Source: Cytospora piceicola | Lineage: Eukaryota > Ascomycota > Sordariomycetes > Diaporthales > Cytosporaceae | Assembly (NCBI GenBank): GCA_023375675.1 | Contig: JALQBC010000004.1 | Coordinates: forward strand, 868,001-932,000 | Direction of reading: 5' to 3' | DNA: 64,000 nt | Shown here: positions 36,924 to 49,290 of the stretch, piece after piece | Position numbering within the stretch: position 1 is the first letter of the stretch | Layout of the letters: every line of letters begins with the position of its first letter | Notes under the pieces: generated by a model | Database searches by the model: none | The model's input: the letters and a program-made list of their open reading frames with translations, nothing else | What the model was told of the DNA's origin: nothing | Position numbers and translations under genes: made by a program

Positions 36924-38351
36924 TTTTAGTCAGGGATTAGACGTATATTTAAAGACGAACTTAATATATAAGGTTAAAAGCTTAGTTATTATTATAATTA
37001 TTTAACTATCTATCTATCTCGTTACCTATACTCCTTTTAATAACTACTTTTTAAAATATTCTCCCGGTAAAGCTATATCGAACCCCTTATTAAAACTTAT
37101 ATTAACTACTAAAGTACTACCGACTTAATAACGTACTATAAGAGCCGTCTGCTCCCGGAGCTTAATACCGACTTATAGAAATAAACTAAAAAAGAGCTAT
37201 TACTATACGCCGTTATATATAATATAAGTATACCGCAGGAGCTTTTCTAGACTATATATAAGGAGGTAAGAAAGACGTCGGACTTAAACCTTAACCTTAT
37301 ACGTACGCTCGTAAAGGACTAATACGGACTATAGGTTAAGGAAAAGGCTATAAAGGTATAGATTCTCGAAGGTATTATTTATAAGATTACTAAACGACTA
37401 TAGCCGGTAGCTATATTTATAGGTCTGCCTACAGGTCTACCTATAGGTCTGCTTATAGCGATATTAGCTTAGCCTGTTAAAAAAAACCTTACCTGCTTTA
37501 TCTTTTACCTTTAATAGTAAAGACTTAATAATATTTTCGACGTTACTAACCCTTATCTTAATACCGAAGCTACCTCGCCTACCTGCTATACTATATTTAA
37601 TATACCTTCGACTTCGAAAACCTCCGACCTTTTTATAAGCCTTTTACCGGCCGGCGTTTTTAATAGTTTATCGACTTCTCTTTAAAGCCGGCGGATACGT
37701 TAGGTTTATATAAATACAGATATATTTTAGCGTATATTTAACGTAATAAATATACCTTCTGTTAATTTTACCCCGGATATTACTCGTAGCCGTTTTATTT
37801 TTAATATACCGGAAAAAATAGCTGTATATAGCTTTACACGGCTTTCGAAGCTTTATAAACGTAAGAAAAACTAAAGCTTAGTATTTTTTATTTAAAAAAA
37901 CCTGTCGTAGGCTTATAACCTACTAGTAGACTTTATAAAGGTTATCGATACTAAATACCCGGACGTTACTATTATCTTAATAAACGACAGAGGTAGCTAA
38001 AATACCGAAAAGGCTATATAAGTCTTTCTTTAAGGTATAAATAATATTAACGAACGAGCCCTTATAATAAAGATATATACCGCGGGTACTCGGCAGACCG
38101 CTTTAAACTAGCTCGAAGTTTTTTTTAAAATTATTAAAGATACAGACCGGGTAAGTAAAACGATAAATAAGGTAGTTAATAAGATAAAACGCCTTAACGT
38201 AACGATCCTTAGTAATAACAGTAAGGCTTCCGATAACGCTAAGTATAATAGTAGGCGTAAGGGCAGGCGTAAAGGCAGGTGTAAAGGTAGGCGGGATAGT
38301 AAGTAAGATAGTAACAGCCGGGCTTACTTTAAGGATACGATAGAAACTTAA
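36924..38351 (+). pseudogene. Long degenerate frame with Arg/Lys-rich C terminus
   Basis: One frame (codons starting at positions divisible by three, checked at 37236, 37281, 37422, 37611, 37731 and 37926) holds for about 475 codons with about 24 TAA/TAG. That is near the normal Gln+Trp frequency, as expected if each came from CAA, CAG or TGG. Parts: KEVRKTSDLNLNLIRTLVKD, NPYLNTEATSPTCYTIFNIP, YNLLVDFIKVIDTKYPDVTI and IIKDTDRVSKTINKVVNKIK. The tail is a basic repeat of Arg-Arg-Lys-Gly type ending before TAA 38349-38351. Reading may continue beyond. No family recognised. Trp/Gln identities at the stops cannot be resolved by eye. Confidence 0.45.
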
Positions 38352-39242
38352 TCTATTACTCCGGGAATAGCTGTGTATAAGCTATAAGTTAGAACTAAGT
38401 ACAGATACTTATATAAACTTATTACTATAACAGTCTTATCGAAGTTATAACGTTACCTTTAGTCGGTATTAATAGCCTTATATATATAATACCGATAATA
38501 TAACCTTAACCTTCGCTATAGTTAATAACCTTTACTACAGTTTATCTTTAGCCGTAATAATATTAACGGCTAAGTAAGCTATAAGTAAATCTAAGTCGAC
38601 TTTTAAAGTAAAAAGCTATATACTTACTTAGTTTATATACTAATAGCTAAATATCGGCCGCCTTTACCCGGCTAATCTTTCTCTCCTTTTCTTTATTAAA
38701 GGCGTTACAGGTTAGTAAATTATAAGCCTTATATATAATTAATATTATAACTCTTTCTACTTAAGAAACGTTTATATAATATTATATACTATTAATATAA
38801 GGGGTATAGTATAGTAGCCGCTGTTTTAATTAGTTAGTATAAAAGGGAAAACAAGCGTTAAAACGAATAGTATAGATAGGTATCGATACTATATATATAT
38901 TTTATCTAAGGAATCGATCCCGACAGAGATTATCGAAGGAGGTAAAGACAGGAAACTTATAGCAGTAATCCTTTTTATACTCGGTATATACGAACTACAG
39001 ATATATATTTACTTTAATATATACTCTTAATATTATTTATAATCTTAACAGGTAAGGTATAAAGTAAATAGCCGTTTTATCTGTTTATAAAAATATAGCT
39101 ATCTTTCGGATTAATATCTTAATCTTTTCTCTTTTATAATCTTAACTTAGTTTACTTATTATTTACTATTAACGAACTATATTTACTACTTAGTATAATT
39201 TTAAATAGTTTAAGCTTTAAAAACCTGTTATTCTTTTAGATT
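38352..39242. other. Element interior between two frames
   Basis: RIP-mutated. The frame ending at 38351 may continue to about 38480 (readable SITPGIAVYKL). Nothing else was called. Confidence 0.35.
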
Positions 39243-40247
39243 TTAGATAAGCTTCGAACTCGTCGGTAATTACTTATAGACTTTTAGCTTTTATCGAGCT
39301 TAAAGTTAAAAATATCTTCCGTATACTTTATCTTTCGACTTATAACATTAGAAGCCGTAGCTAGTAACCTAACTATATACAGTAGCGATAGCTATATTAA
39401 GACTGCCGAAGGAAATATATCGTTTAGCACGGCGAATAACCGGGGTACGTTATTAACGCTTCCGATAGATATACTAAATTACGAACAGCTTAAGCTAAAA
39501 ACTAAGATCGAAGCCGATTTCGTCGGTAGTCTACTTAATAAGTTCCGGAACGCCTTCGGTAAAGATATCGGCGAGAATATTATTAACGACGTATAGCTAT
39601 AGGTAGGACAGGCTAAGTCTATTTATAGCAGTATCCTTAATAAAAAGTTAAGGTATATTCCCGATATAACCGATACGATAGCCGAGAGTATTATTATAAT
39701 ATCTTAAAAGATAGCTACGATATCCGAAAATATTATAATAATAATAAAAAGGCTCGTTAATATAAAGGCTATAGTCGATAGTATAAATAAGGTTTTTTAT
39801 ACGAACTACGATAGTCTATTAAGGATATTTAATAAGCTAAGAATACTTTTTATATTATAAATACTTCTCGGCTATCTTTTTAATTTTACGACCTTTTAAC
39901 TTAATACCTTCGTTAATAGTAGTTATAGCTAAGACTAAGTATTACTTACGGCTAATAGTAGTTTTATCGAATTATTATCCGTTAATAAAAACAGCGATTA
40001 AAACGTATCGCTTATAGCCGATAGCGGTTCTGTCCGGTAAGCGTTATTATTTAATTTAATAAACAAAGATACTAATAATAAATAAATAAAGGGTAATATA
40101 AAGAACGAAAGTAGTATAAAGAATAAAGGAGATTATAAGTATAATAGTAAATATTAAACGTTAGCTATAAAATAAAAGGGGCGATTTAAAGGCTAAATAG
40201 TTCCCGTTTTTTATAACGCCTATTAGAACTTTTATTATAATAGCTAG
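39243..40247 (+). pseudogene. Degenerate frame ending at the 124-base duplication
   Basis: One frame (positions divisible by three, for example 39336, 39921, 40242) spans about 335 codons. A stretch of about 100 codons (39290-39590) has no stop; it includes TLEAVASNLTIYSSDSYIKT and QLKLKTKIEADFVGSLLNKF. A hydrophobic segment near 39850-39895 could be a membrane helix. The end is Lys/Asn-rich (KDTNNK, NESSIKNKGDYKY) and stops at TAG 40245-40247, exactly where the duplicated CCGG module begins. That coincidence supports a real gene boundary. Family unknown. Confidence 0.45.
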
Positions 40248-40494
40248 TAGTAGTAGCTATATTAATAGTAATAAGCTTAATTTCCTGTATATATAACCTA
40301 TTAGTAAACCGGTCGTTAATATTTAATAATATGTTTACCCGATTTAAATATAAACAGGTAAAGAGATATAGTAGTAGTAGCGATATTAATAGTAATAAGA
40401 TTAATTTCTTATATATATAACCTGTCGGTAAACCGGTTGTTTAAATTTAGTAATACGTTTACCCGATTTAAATATAAACGGGTAAAAGGACGAA
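40247..40494. repeat. 124-base direct duplication with paired-CCGG module
   Basis: GTAGTAGTAGC(T/G)AT at 40247 and 40371 starts two copies. Each then holds 'aatagtaataag', 'tatatataacct', AGTAAACCGGTCGTT (second copy GGTAAACCGGTTGTT), GTTTACCCGATTTAAATATA and 'ac(a/g)ggtaaa'. The copies differ mostly at RIP sites. The CCGG element matches the TIR box and the 24 kb module. Confidence 0.8.
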
Positions 40495-41042
40495 AAGAGG
40501 TTATTACCTACTAGTTTCTTATAGTATAATATTTATTAAGTAAGCTGCCTATCTTTTATCGACTTATAGTAAATTCTAAGGTTTTCGAGTAAATCGGTAG
40601 GCTTTATACTATAGCCTTTACTATTAATAGTAATTCCTATACCCTATACCTTTAAATCCTTTTACGCTCGGTAAGGGCTATACCGGGCAAGAGAGGGTTT
40701 ATTTCGCGCGGTATTATTATTTAAAGCCTCTTACGCTCGGTAAAGGCTATACCGGGCAGGACAGGTACCGTAAGCCCTACTTATTATTACGTTAACTAGT
40801 ATAGTATAAGCCCTACCTATTATACTATACGTTTATTTAAATCGTTACCTTTACATTACTTTTAAATATAGTTATAATACTAAGTCTTAAGTATACATTA
40901 ACGTTAAAACCGCCCTTTCTTCGCGAGAATATAAGTTATCTAGTATTAATCCTTTTAGCCTTTATAAACCTCCTATTAACAGTTAGTTTACTAATAGCGA
41001 AAAGATTTACGCTAAAAAACATCTTAACGTAAGCAGATCCGA
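40495..41042. other. Spacer with a repeated 'ctcggtaaggctataccgggca' tract
   Basis: Contains two copies, 67 bases apart, of 'gctcggtaagggctatacc' followed by GGGCA (about 40669 and 40736) and a 'ccctac..tattat' duplication near 40770-40825. Partly readable frames exist, but I could not settle on one because my trace slipped frame near 41170. Confidence 0.45.
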
Positions 41043-41612
41043 CTAGCTTAAATATTAATAATAGCTAATAAGGCTTAGAATCTTTGTAACTACTTATATA
41101 ACTACTTAAATAATACTTTTAGTATCCTCGTCGAATTTATCCGGATTATTTAAGACGGCTACCTAAAGTTTTCCGGCTTTATAAAGTATAATACTATATC
41201 TGATTTCGATAATAAAGCACGACGCCTCGATAATTTCGAGTATAATATCGCAGAGAGAAAGCGCTATATCTTTAAAAAGAAGCTTTAAATATCCGAGAAA
41301 GAACGTTAAGTCGAAGCTAAAAATAAGCAGCTTAATAAAAAGTCCTTTATCCTTAAGCGGTATAAGTAATATATCGAAGCCTATAATACGTAAATAAGGG
41401 AACGGGAGAGTTACTTAGTAAAGGTTATCAGTTCGATTTTAAAAGCTTTAATAAAAGCCGAGTTATAAAGCGTTTAAGCAGAGCAAAATATAAAGGTTAC
41501 TAATAAAGCTTTCTTAAAAGTAAAGGCTAAGTTATAAAAGGTCCGGAAAGCTATAAAGAACGTAGTTAGTATACTAAGATATACTAGTTCGAGGTTAAGT
41601 AACGATATTTAA
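41043..41612 (+). pseudogene. Degenerate coiled-coil-like frame
   Basis: One frame (positions divisible by three, for example 41229) for about 190 codons, ending at TAA 41610-41612. The first part reads CNYLYNYLNNTFSILVEFIR and GYLKFSGFIKYNTISDFDNK. The rest is a charged helical region (EYNIAERKRYIFKKKL, VEAKNKQLNKKSFILKRYK, IREREHY-like, KVRKAIKNVVSILRYTSS) with heptad-like spacing, typical of a coiled coil. This composition makes the + orientation credible. Family unknown. Confidence 0.45.
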
Positions 41613-41934
41613 ATAAGAAAGTCCTTAATAAATTAAAGCTATCTCGCGGCGGTCGGATTAAACTAGCCTTTATATATTAATAAGCTATTTTAAGGCATAT
41701 ACTTTAAATACTTATCTTTATAATATTAAAAACCTATAGGCCGTAGCCTGTTATAACGATACTAGTAACTTTTAGTCTCTTTTAATCTAATTAATCGACC
41801 TACTTATTATACCGTAAAGAAACTTAAACCTGTTACGTTACGATTTAATAAACTCTCCGTCGACCTCGGATATAACTATAATAATAACCGTCTTCTCTTC
41901 GACTACGATACCTTTTTTTCTACCGACCGCAATA

Positions 41935-42170
41935 CTTTCCGACAGCTAGCTATAATACCTTATAACCGCTAGCTATAATACCCTTCGACCGTTAGCTATA
42001 ATACCCTCCGACTACGGCTATAATACCTTTTACTACAATACTTTTCCCTTACTAACCGCGATTCCTTTTACTCCTCTAGTTATAATACCCTCTTATAATA
42101 ACCTGCCGCGATAACCTTCCGTAATAACCTCTTATAACAACCTACTACAATAACCTTTACTATAATTACT
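41935..42170. repeat. TAGCTATAATACCCTTCGACCG degenerate repeat
   Basis: Units of about 23 bases ending in TATAATACC, decaying rightwards into 'ataacctcttataacaacc' units. Confidence 0.65.
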
Positions 42171-44888
42171 TTTATTAATTACAATTATATTTAAAATAGC
42201 TTAATAAAAGGTAGAATATTACTTTATACTTAACTTAACGCTTAAAGATAATAGTATATATAAAACGGTCTATTAGCCGTATATTAAATAGTCGTTTTTA
42301 GCTTAACTATACCTATTCTTTAAGCGTTAGCTTTAATCTTTTAAAACTAGGTTAAATCGATTTTATCGAACAGCTCGAGAAATCTCGTTTTTAACTTAGT
42401 ATAGCTTTAAAAAAAAAGCCGTATCTTTTCCGTCCTCCTTCTTTCTTAATTTTTTTTTTTTAATCCGACTAAGCCGGAATACTACCGGAAACTATTATAT
42501 ATATATTATTATAGCTTTATCTTTAAGTTAAGTAAATATTCTATTACCGGTATCTATTTTCTCCGAGTAAAACAGTTAACGCCTTCCCTTTTATCTTTTT
42601 TAGTATACCGAATATAAGCTAAAAACCCTTATAAAGACTTACTTCCCGCACTTCGCTTACTCTAACTCTTTTATCTTTTAGATAATCTTTTAGATAATAC
42701 ATTTTATAAAAGGCTTTTTATTATTATATAAAAGATTACTATATAAAACCCGGTACTTCTACTACGCCTACGCTATTATATCCGGATACCTTCGTTTAAG
42801 GTTACCTTTTAAAATAAGTAAAACTTTTTCGTATATTATTATACCGAAGGAAACGCTTTTATTATCTAATAAAAGCCGCGAAACTAGCTTAGCCTTCTCT
42901 TTACTTTTCTTTCCGTCGACTAAATATAGAATATCCTTATTATCGAGCTTTTCTTAAAGCTAAGTCGGCGTTTAAAAGAAAACACCCTTCTTCGGCTTTA
43001 CTTTCGCTATCGGCTACGTCGGCTTAATACCGGTTTTTTAATATACAAGAAGCGTACGCCTCTTTACGTAAGAGAGATCTGTTAAGGTATTAACTAATAA
43101 GTTTTACTCTAAGCAGGCAGGTATACCTATACTTCGTAGCTAGTTATCTAATTCTTATTACGGCTAATTATTTAAGCTCTATCGCGGCTAATTATTTAAG
43201 CTCTATCGTAGCTATATAGTGTCTTCTACTTAAAGACATATTTATTTAGGCGTAATAGCCGTAAAAATATTACTTTGTTTTTATTATTAGTTATCGCTTA
43301 GGTTAAAGATAGTATATATACCTTTCGAAAAGCCTTTACTATAAGCGAGCTTCTACGCTAACGGGATAATCGTAAGGATATCGCTTTATAGCTAGTTCTC
43401 GACCGAAACGACGATATTATACTTAGCTACCTTTAAGTAGTTTTTATATTATAAAAGCTTACGCTTTAACAGGATAGCTATCGAGGCGTTTACTAATAGC
43501 CGATTAAGACTAATATATAAAAAAACTATTTAACCTACTAGTTTATAAGCTTAAACAGGTTTACCTATACCTTTCGGGAAATCCGAATATTTTAGCCTTA
43601 TATCTTATATAATTAGCTTAGCGAGTTTCTCTTAAAATATCTCGTTTAAAGCCGACTGTATATTTTTACGCTCGAAATATATATATATACTTTAGTAGTT
43701 TATTATAACTATATTAAAGATATCGGGTAGTAATATCCGGTACGTATTTATATTAGATCGTAAGTCTTTACTAGCTAAAGCGTTAGCGATTAATAAATAA
43801 GTAACGAGTAGTTTACGCTATTATAACTTTTAGTCTTTTCTATTTAGTAGAATACGTTAGTCGATAACCTACTAACGTAGCTTTAAAACTGTTATCTCGA
43901 ACAGTATCTTTAACCTGCTAGGTATAAGCTATACCTATTATATTATATCCGGTCGGTCTTATTCTTAAAGCTAAGACTAGTAATATATAAGTACTAGTTT
44001 TAGATAAAGTAATAGAAAGTAGGTATAAACCTTAATATAACTCGAAATAATACTCTTTTTCGTTTAATACTTTAACTCGAGAGTTCGGTCTTTAATCTTT
44101 TTAATTAATAGGTTTATAAAAGGTAATAGTTTCTCTCCGAGTAGGTTATCCTATAGTAACTTAAACTCTTATAACGTAAAGAAGATTATTAAGTAGTTAA
44201 GGTCGGACTTTTCTATAATCCTTTACTAGTTAGTAAAGCAGCGAAGGTAGTTTTCGGTCTACTAGTTTATATACTTAGGTATTTCTTATACGAAGATAAA
44301 CCTTATTAGTATCGGCTTTTCCCGGTCTTTTAAAGCTATAGTAATTTCGAAAGTTAATAAGTAGTTTAAGTATAGTTAAGCATATATTAGTATAAGACTT
44401 ATAGTTTTATTTTTTAAACAGCTAAATTTAAACCTTAATATAAAAGTTTTCTAAATAACTAAACAGGTTTACTAAGTATCTCTATTAAGTACCTTTATTT
44501 TTTTAAAGGCAGATTAAAAAAGGCATATTTAAGCTAGTAATATTAAGAGGTTAATACTACTTTTTAAACGCTATCTTAAATACTTAGTTTTATCGGCATT
44601 TACTACTAGGTAGAAATAATAATAGGTATAAGAAGAGAAATCTTCTTAAGACCTTAGATATTTAGGCTTTTATTAGATACTTAACTTAATACGATATAAA
44701 CCTACCGATCGATATAACCTTTAAGTATATTTTAACCTTAAAAGTAAATATTAAAAAAAGTCGAACGTTATATACAGAAAGTTAGCCTTAAAGATTAAAT
44801 CCGAACCTTTACGTTTTATTATTAAATAAATACTACGTTAAAGTTTTAATATAGTTTTATTACTAAGCCGTTTACTTACCGTCGCCTG

Positions 44889-45090
44889 TCTAATAAAGAT
44901 ACTATTATTTAAATATCTTAATTATTCTGCTCTCTGTTAAGGCGATAAGCTAGTCGATAAAGATATTGTTATTTAGGTATTTTATATACCTTATACTACT
45001 TTCCGTTAAAGCGATAAGCTAGTCGCCTATCGCCTATTTAATAAAGATACTGTTATTTAAGTATCTCGTATACCTTATACTGCTTTCTGT
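44889..45090. repeat. Tandem repeat, period about 83, 2-3 copies
   Basis: 'aaagatactattatttaaatatctt' and variants at about 44895, 44957 and 45051, each followed by 'ttaaggcgataagctagtcg' type sequence. Spacing is uneven. Confidence 0.65.
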
Positions 45091-46380
45091 TATTAATATT
45101 TAGCTTTTTATCGGGTAACTATTACGTAATAGGCTAATACTATTTCTTAAAGCCGCCGTAGTTGCTTAACCGACTTAACAGATATCTAGATCTAACCTAT
45201 ACGAACTAAATAGGTATAATAATATTTAAACTGTTAAAACTATAGGCAGACTTACCTTAAGTTTTACTTTAGTTCTGCCTGCTTTTTACTTTTAATATTA
45301 TACTTTATATTTTATATAAGCCTAGCCTGCTTAATACTTATATTACCTACTATTATAAATAGATCTATTAAACTAGTTTTTAATATTAGGAAGTTATTTT
45401 TTAAGCCGACGCCTACGTAAATATAAATCATTAATTTAGCCTTTAGCTTTATAGTAAGTCGAAACTCCTTATACCTACTTCCTTACTCAATACTAATTCT
45501 ATCTGCTTTATAGCTAACCCCTCGAGGAGACTACCTAATAGCCGACTAACCCTATATAATGCCTAGCTAGTTATCGACTAAACTATCGATAGTAAGTTAG
45601 AAAGTATCTTATTCTTTATCTCGACGGATTAATACTAACAATCTTAGCTAAAGCTAACCCTTAAAAGAAAGAACTAACTAGCCGACTAACTAGCCGACTA
45701 GTCTTATACGATACCCGAGGGTTCATTTTAGCCTTACGTTATTAAAGATAAGTATGTAATTGTTGTTAAAGTATTTATTAACTAAAAGGCTAGTAATAAA
45801 GTATTCCCGGTCGGTCTTAAGGATATTCTTACGTTAAAACTAAAAAACAATCAGTTTTAAGAGTATTTTCGAAGCGATAAAGCATTTATACCCGGCCTTT
45901 CTTAAACATAGTATAATAAATGTCTTAAAAACGTTATAAACAGCTTCCGGTATAACTTTCACGAGATCTCGTTAGCTAATATCACTTCGTCGAAGGCTGA
46001 CGAAACCGAATTTCTAAAACTATAAGCCTTTAACTCCTTAACCGGCTAAAACGTCCTCTTCTCTACTTTACTATTTAATATATCCTTAAAGGCTTTTATA
46101 CTATTCGCTCTTCGTTAAAAGGCCTTATACTATTATATAAGGGCTAATCTAGCAGTTATTATAAGCTTTTTTAATTAGGTAAAAGGCCTAGATATATTTA
46201 TTTTAAACCTTATAGTCGCCGCTTATTAGTAAAAGGTTTTATAAGATTTCGAAACGCTTTAAGATTAATACCTTCCTATTCTCTAATAGCTTACCGTTAT
46301 TATAAAGAACTTTACGACAGCTCGACTTTTACTAAAGCTTAATAACCGTAAACGTTAAGCTCGGCTAAAAGAATAGGCCG

Positions 46381-47140
46381 ATATAATAAACGAAAACTTA
46401 AAGATAGTTTTTAAGACCGTCTTTATTAAGAGAAAGACGTAGATTTTAAAAGAGAAGCTCGTAAAAGCTAAACGAAATAAAACTCCGCTTTTTAAGCTCC
46501 GACTTAATAAGCTTAGATTAGTCGACTACGTATCGACTTAAGAAGCGTCTCGGATTTAATAAAGCTGTTTAGCTATTTTTAAAAGCTATAGCTTCGGCGA
46601 ATAAAAGTTTAAAACCTATATACTTCTCGACGGTATATATATCTATCCTTTCTATATCTTTTACTATAGCTAGTTATACTCCCTTAACTATACGATCGGT
46701 ACTTTATATATTATACTAGTTTTATTAAATTTCTATATAAAATATAATAAAGCTATAGTACGCTTCGACCTTTATAAGCTTAAACTAGGTATCTATTAAG
46801 AGCGGTTCCTCTTTTAGATTATTCACAACGTCTTATAATAAGTCGTTTAAGCTGTTTAAGAGGTTAGTAACCGGAAGACAGACAACCGCTATTCGCCAGA
46901 CTTTATACTTAAGGTTTAATAGTCGATTACAGACCGTTAAGGCTTTCCGATCGTCTCGTTCGAGAATAGTCTTTTCCGACACGTTACTACTATACAAGAA
47001 CCTCCGAACTCGGTAATGTTTTCAGGGTACTAAAGTCTTTTATTACCGGTAGTTAGACTTATTAAATATCCGGACCTATTCGATCCGGTCGAAAGCTTTT
47101 AAAATAAGTTTTATAACGTTATCTAAAATAGTAATATTAT
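46381..47140 (+). pseudogene. Degenerate Ser/Arg-rich frame
   Basis: One frame (line-start phase, checked every 60 bases) for about 250 codons with about 15 stops. Readable stretches: KRLGFNKAV, LFLKAIASANKSLKPIYFST and RQTTAIRQTLYLRFNSRLQT. The stretch 46790-47010 is stop-free for about 70 codons and basic. Family unknown; it may belong to the same gene as the next frame, in a different phase. Confidence 0.4.
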
Positions 47141-47762
47141 AAATAAGGTTATAGGCTTTTACAATCCTTTATTTTAGCTAGCTTAGTTTACTTACTTATT
47201 ATAGATTTTAATAAGTAATCTGTTTTAAAAGCTTTACTACGAACTTAGTATAAAGCGATAGGCTTTACCTAAAAAACACCTTAAAATAAAAGCCTTTAAC
47301 TCTTCGTTTCCCGACCTCGATACTCTAAACCCTTTATTAGCCTATCTTATAAGTAGTTAAGACTAGCCGTTCTCTTTCTAATACTTATACCTAAACTACC
47401 CTCCTTTTAACCTCGACGCCGGTTAGTACTAGTATTATCTTAACCGCTTTTATAGTAACTAGTAGTATCGGTATTAGTAATACTAAAAGGTTTTCTTTAA
47501 TTAAATCGCTTTAAAAGCTTATTTTAAAATTAACTTTTATCTCGGTATAGAAGGTATTCTTGACTAAGCTTATAACTTTTTTTAGAAATACCTTTATTAT
47601 AACTATATCGACTATACTAAAAGGTAGGAGAAATATAAAAATAAAAAAAACCTAAATTAATACCGCTAAAGTTATATACTTTTAGAAGAACGATCGTCTC
47701 CGACAATAGTTTACGAATATAGCTTTTATTAGACGAGTAAAATAAGATAATTTAGCATATAT

Positions 47763-49290
47763 TAAGCTACTAAACTCTATTAATAATATATAAACGACCG
47801 CGGTAAGCCTAACTAAAGGCTGTCGAAAACGTTCTAATACTCGGTTTATTATATCGAGACTAACTATAAGAAGGATTAACAGAGATATAAAAACTCGGAA
47901 ACCTATAAAAAGGTCGTCTTCTACTCTAACTTCTGTTCTAAAGGTAAGATAGATATTATCGATAAGGCTGCCGTTTAAACGTAGAAAGCTGTTTAAAAGC
48001 CTTTTTTATCGTAGGTACTTTAAGATTCTTAGAATAACTATAAGGCTACGTAGGATCGCGGTCTGTAAAAGAGGGGCTAAAACGACGAATAGAAGGAAAA
48101 ACCTTTTATTTATAAGGCTTATAAATACGGATTTATACAGACCTAAAATTTCTATCGATATCTTCGAAGTCTAGAATACGAGTTCCGTAACCTGACCTCT
48201 GTGCTATTACCGCGGGAACACTATTATTAGTATTATAAATTCGAAACTAATATCTCTTACCGATTTAAAAAGTATATAGCAGAACGCTATCTAAGAGTAA
48301 AACCTTAAAGCACGCCGTTAAACCTCGTAGGGAAGGTTAAGAACCTTTCTAAAGGGCTTCGAGATATCCTTTCAAGTAACGACGGCATCCTTACCGACCT
48401 AAAGATACACGTATATTCCGAATACCTTTATTCATTCTCTTAAAGAAGCAGGCTTTTATAATACTAGTTAACAGACAGCTGCTATATAAACTACGATATA
48501 CTTAAGTCGATCGATAACGATATTTTAATCGCCTATATAAAAGCGTACATATATTTTAAAGGAGAAGGTTAAGTATTTACTAGACATGTTACTACTAATA
48601 GAGGTATTGCTAAATAATAGCCGGTTTCGAGTATTAAAAAGCCGACCTTAAAACATTATAATTCTAACGATAATTACTCCCCGGAGAGATCTTTAAAACG
48701 TTAGTATTCGAAGCCGACTTTAAAACGTCGGAATTCTAACGATAATTACTCCTTAGAGAGATCTTTAAAGCGTTAGTGTTCGAAGCCGACCTTAAAATAT
48801 CGGAATTTTAACGATAATTACTCCTCGGAGAGATTTTTAAAGCGTTAGTATTCGAAGCCGACTTTAAAACGTCGGAATTTTAATAATAATTACTTTTCAA
48901 AAAGATTTTTAAAGCGTTAGTATCCGAAGGTAAAATTAAGTAACGAAATCGAAACTACTATATATCGGCGTTTATTATAGCTAGCCGCCTTTTAGCTGTT
49001 AAGTAGTAGTATATCGATACTAATATAGGCGGTAACGTTAGACGATATCGTAGATAAGGGTAAGAATAGCGCCGGTAGTATTAATGATAACGACGGTAGC
49101 GATAGTAGCGATAGTTTTAAGGCTAACTATGCCGACGATAGTAACGATAGTTCTAAAGGTAAACAATAGGTTTAAGGGTGCGAGGTGATATAAGGAAATA
49201 AGGGCAAGGATATTCAGATTAGACATATGAATTTAAGCGTTAGGATATTATACGAACGATTATAACTATTTTATCGCTTTTATCGCTTTT
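47763..49290 (+). pseudogene. Terminal degenerate frame next to the right TIR
   Basis: One frame (positions divisible by three, checked at 47943, 48639, 49041) for about 500 codons. The N-terminal part includes YIETNYKKD, RYKNSETYKKVVFYSNFCSK and KGKIDIIDKAAV. The middle includes FYRYLRSLEYEFRNLTSVLL, GKVKNLSKGLRDILSSNDGI and DLKIHVYSEYLYSF. Four in-frame 24-residue basic repeats follow (KPTLKRRNSNDNYSPERSLK type), then an acidic Ser tail (NDNDGSDSSDSFKANYADDS). It ends about 150 bases before the right telomere-like array. It is the longest readable frame and the natural candidate for a DNA-binding function, but no catalytic motif was recognised. Confidence 0.48.
48642..48928 (+). repeat. 72-base coding minisatellite, 4 copies
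   Basis: GCCGAC at 48641, 48713, 48785 and 48857: exact steps of 72. Each unit reads as a basic 24-residue repeat with LKRRNSNDNYS in the frame that continues from upstream. Confidence 0.88.

Larger units (their letters stand above)
41613..46380. other. Element interior, no frame followed through
   Basis: RIP-mutated. Repeats seen: the roughly 23-base 'ccgttagctataataccctt' units (41935-42050) and related 'ataacct' units to 42170, and three units of about 83 bases at 44889-45090. Protein-coding content is likely given the neighbouring frames, but I did not trace it. Confidence 0.45.

Noticed and set aside
40810..41165. Extension of the coiled-coil frame upstream
   Set aside because: My first trace shifted frame at the TTTTCC near 41170; after recount the upstream part is in another frame, so it is not joined.
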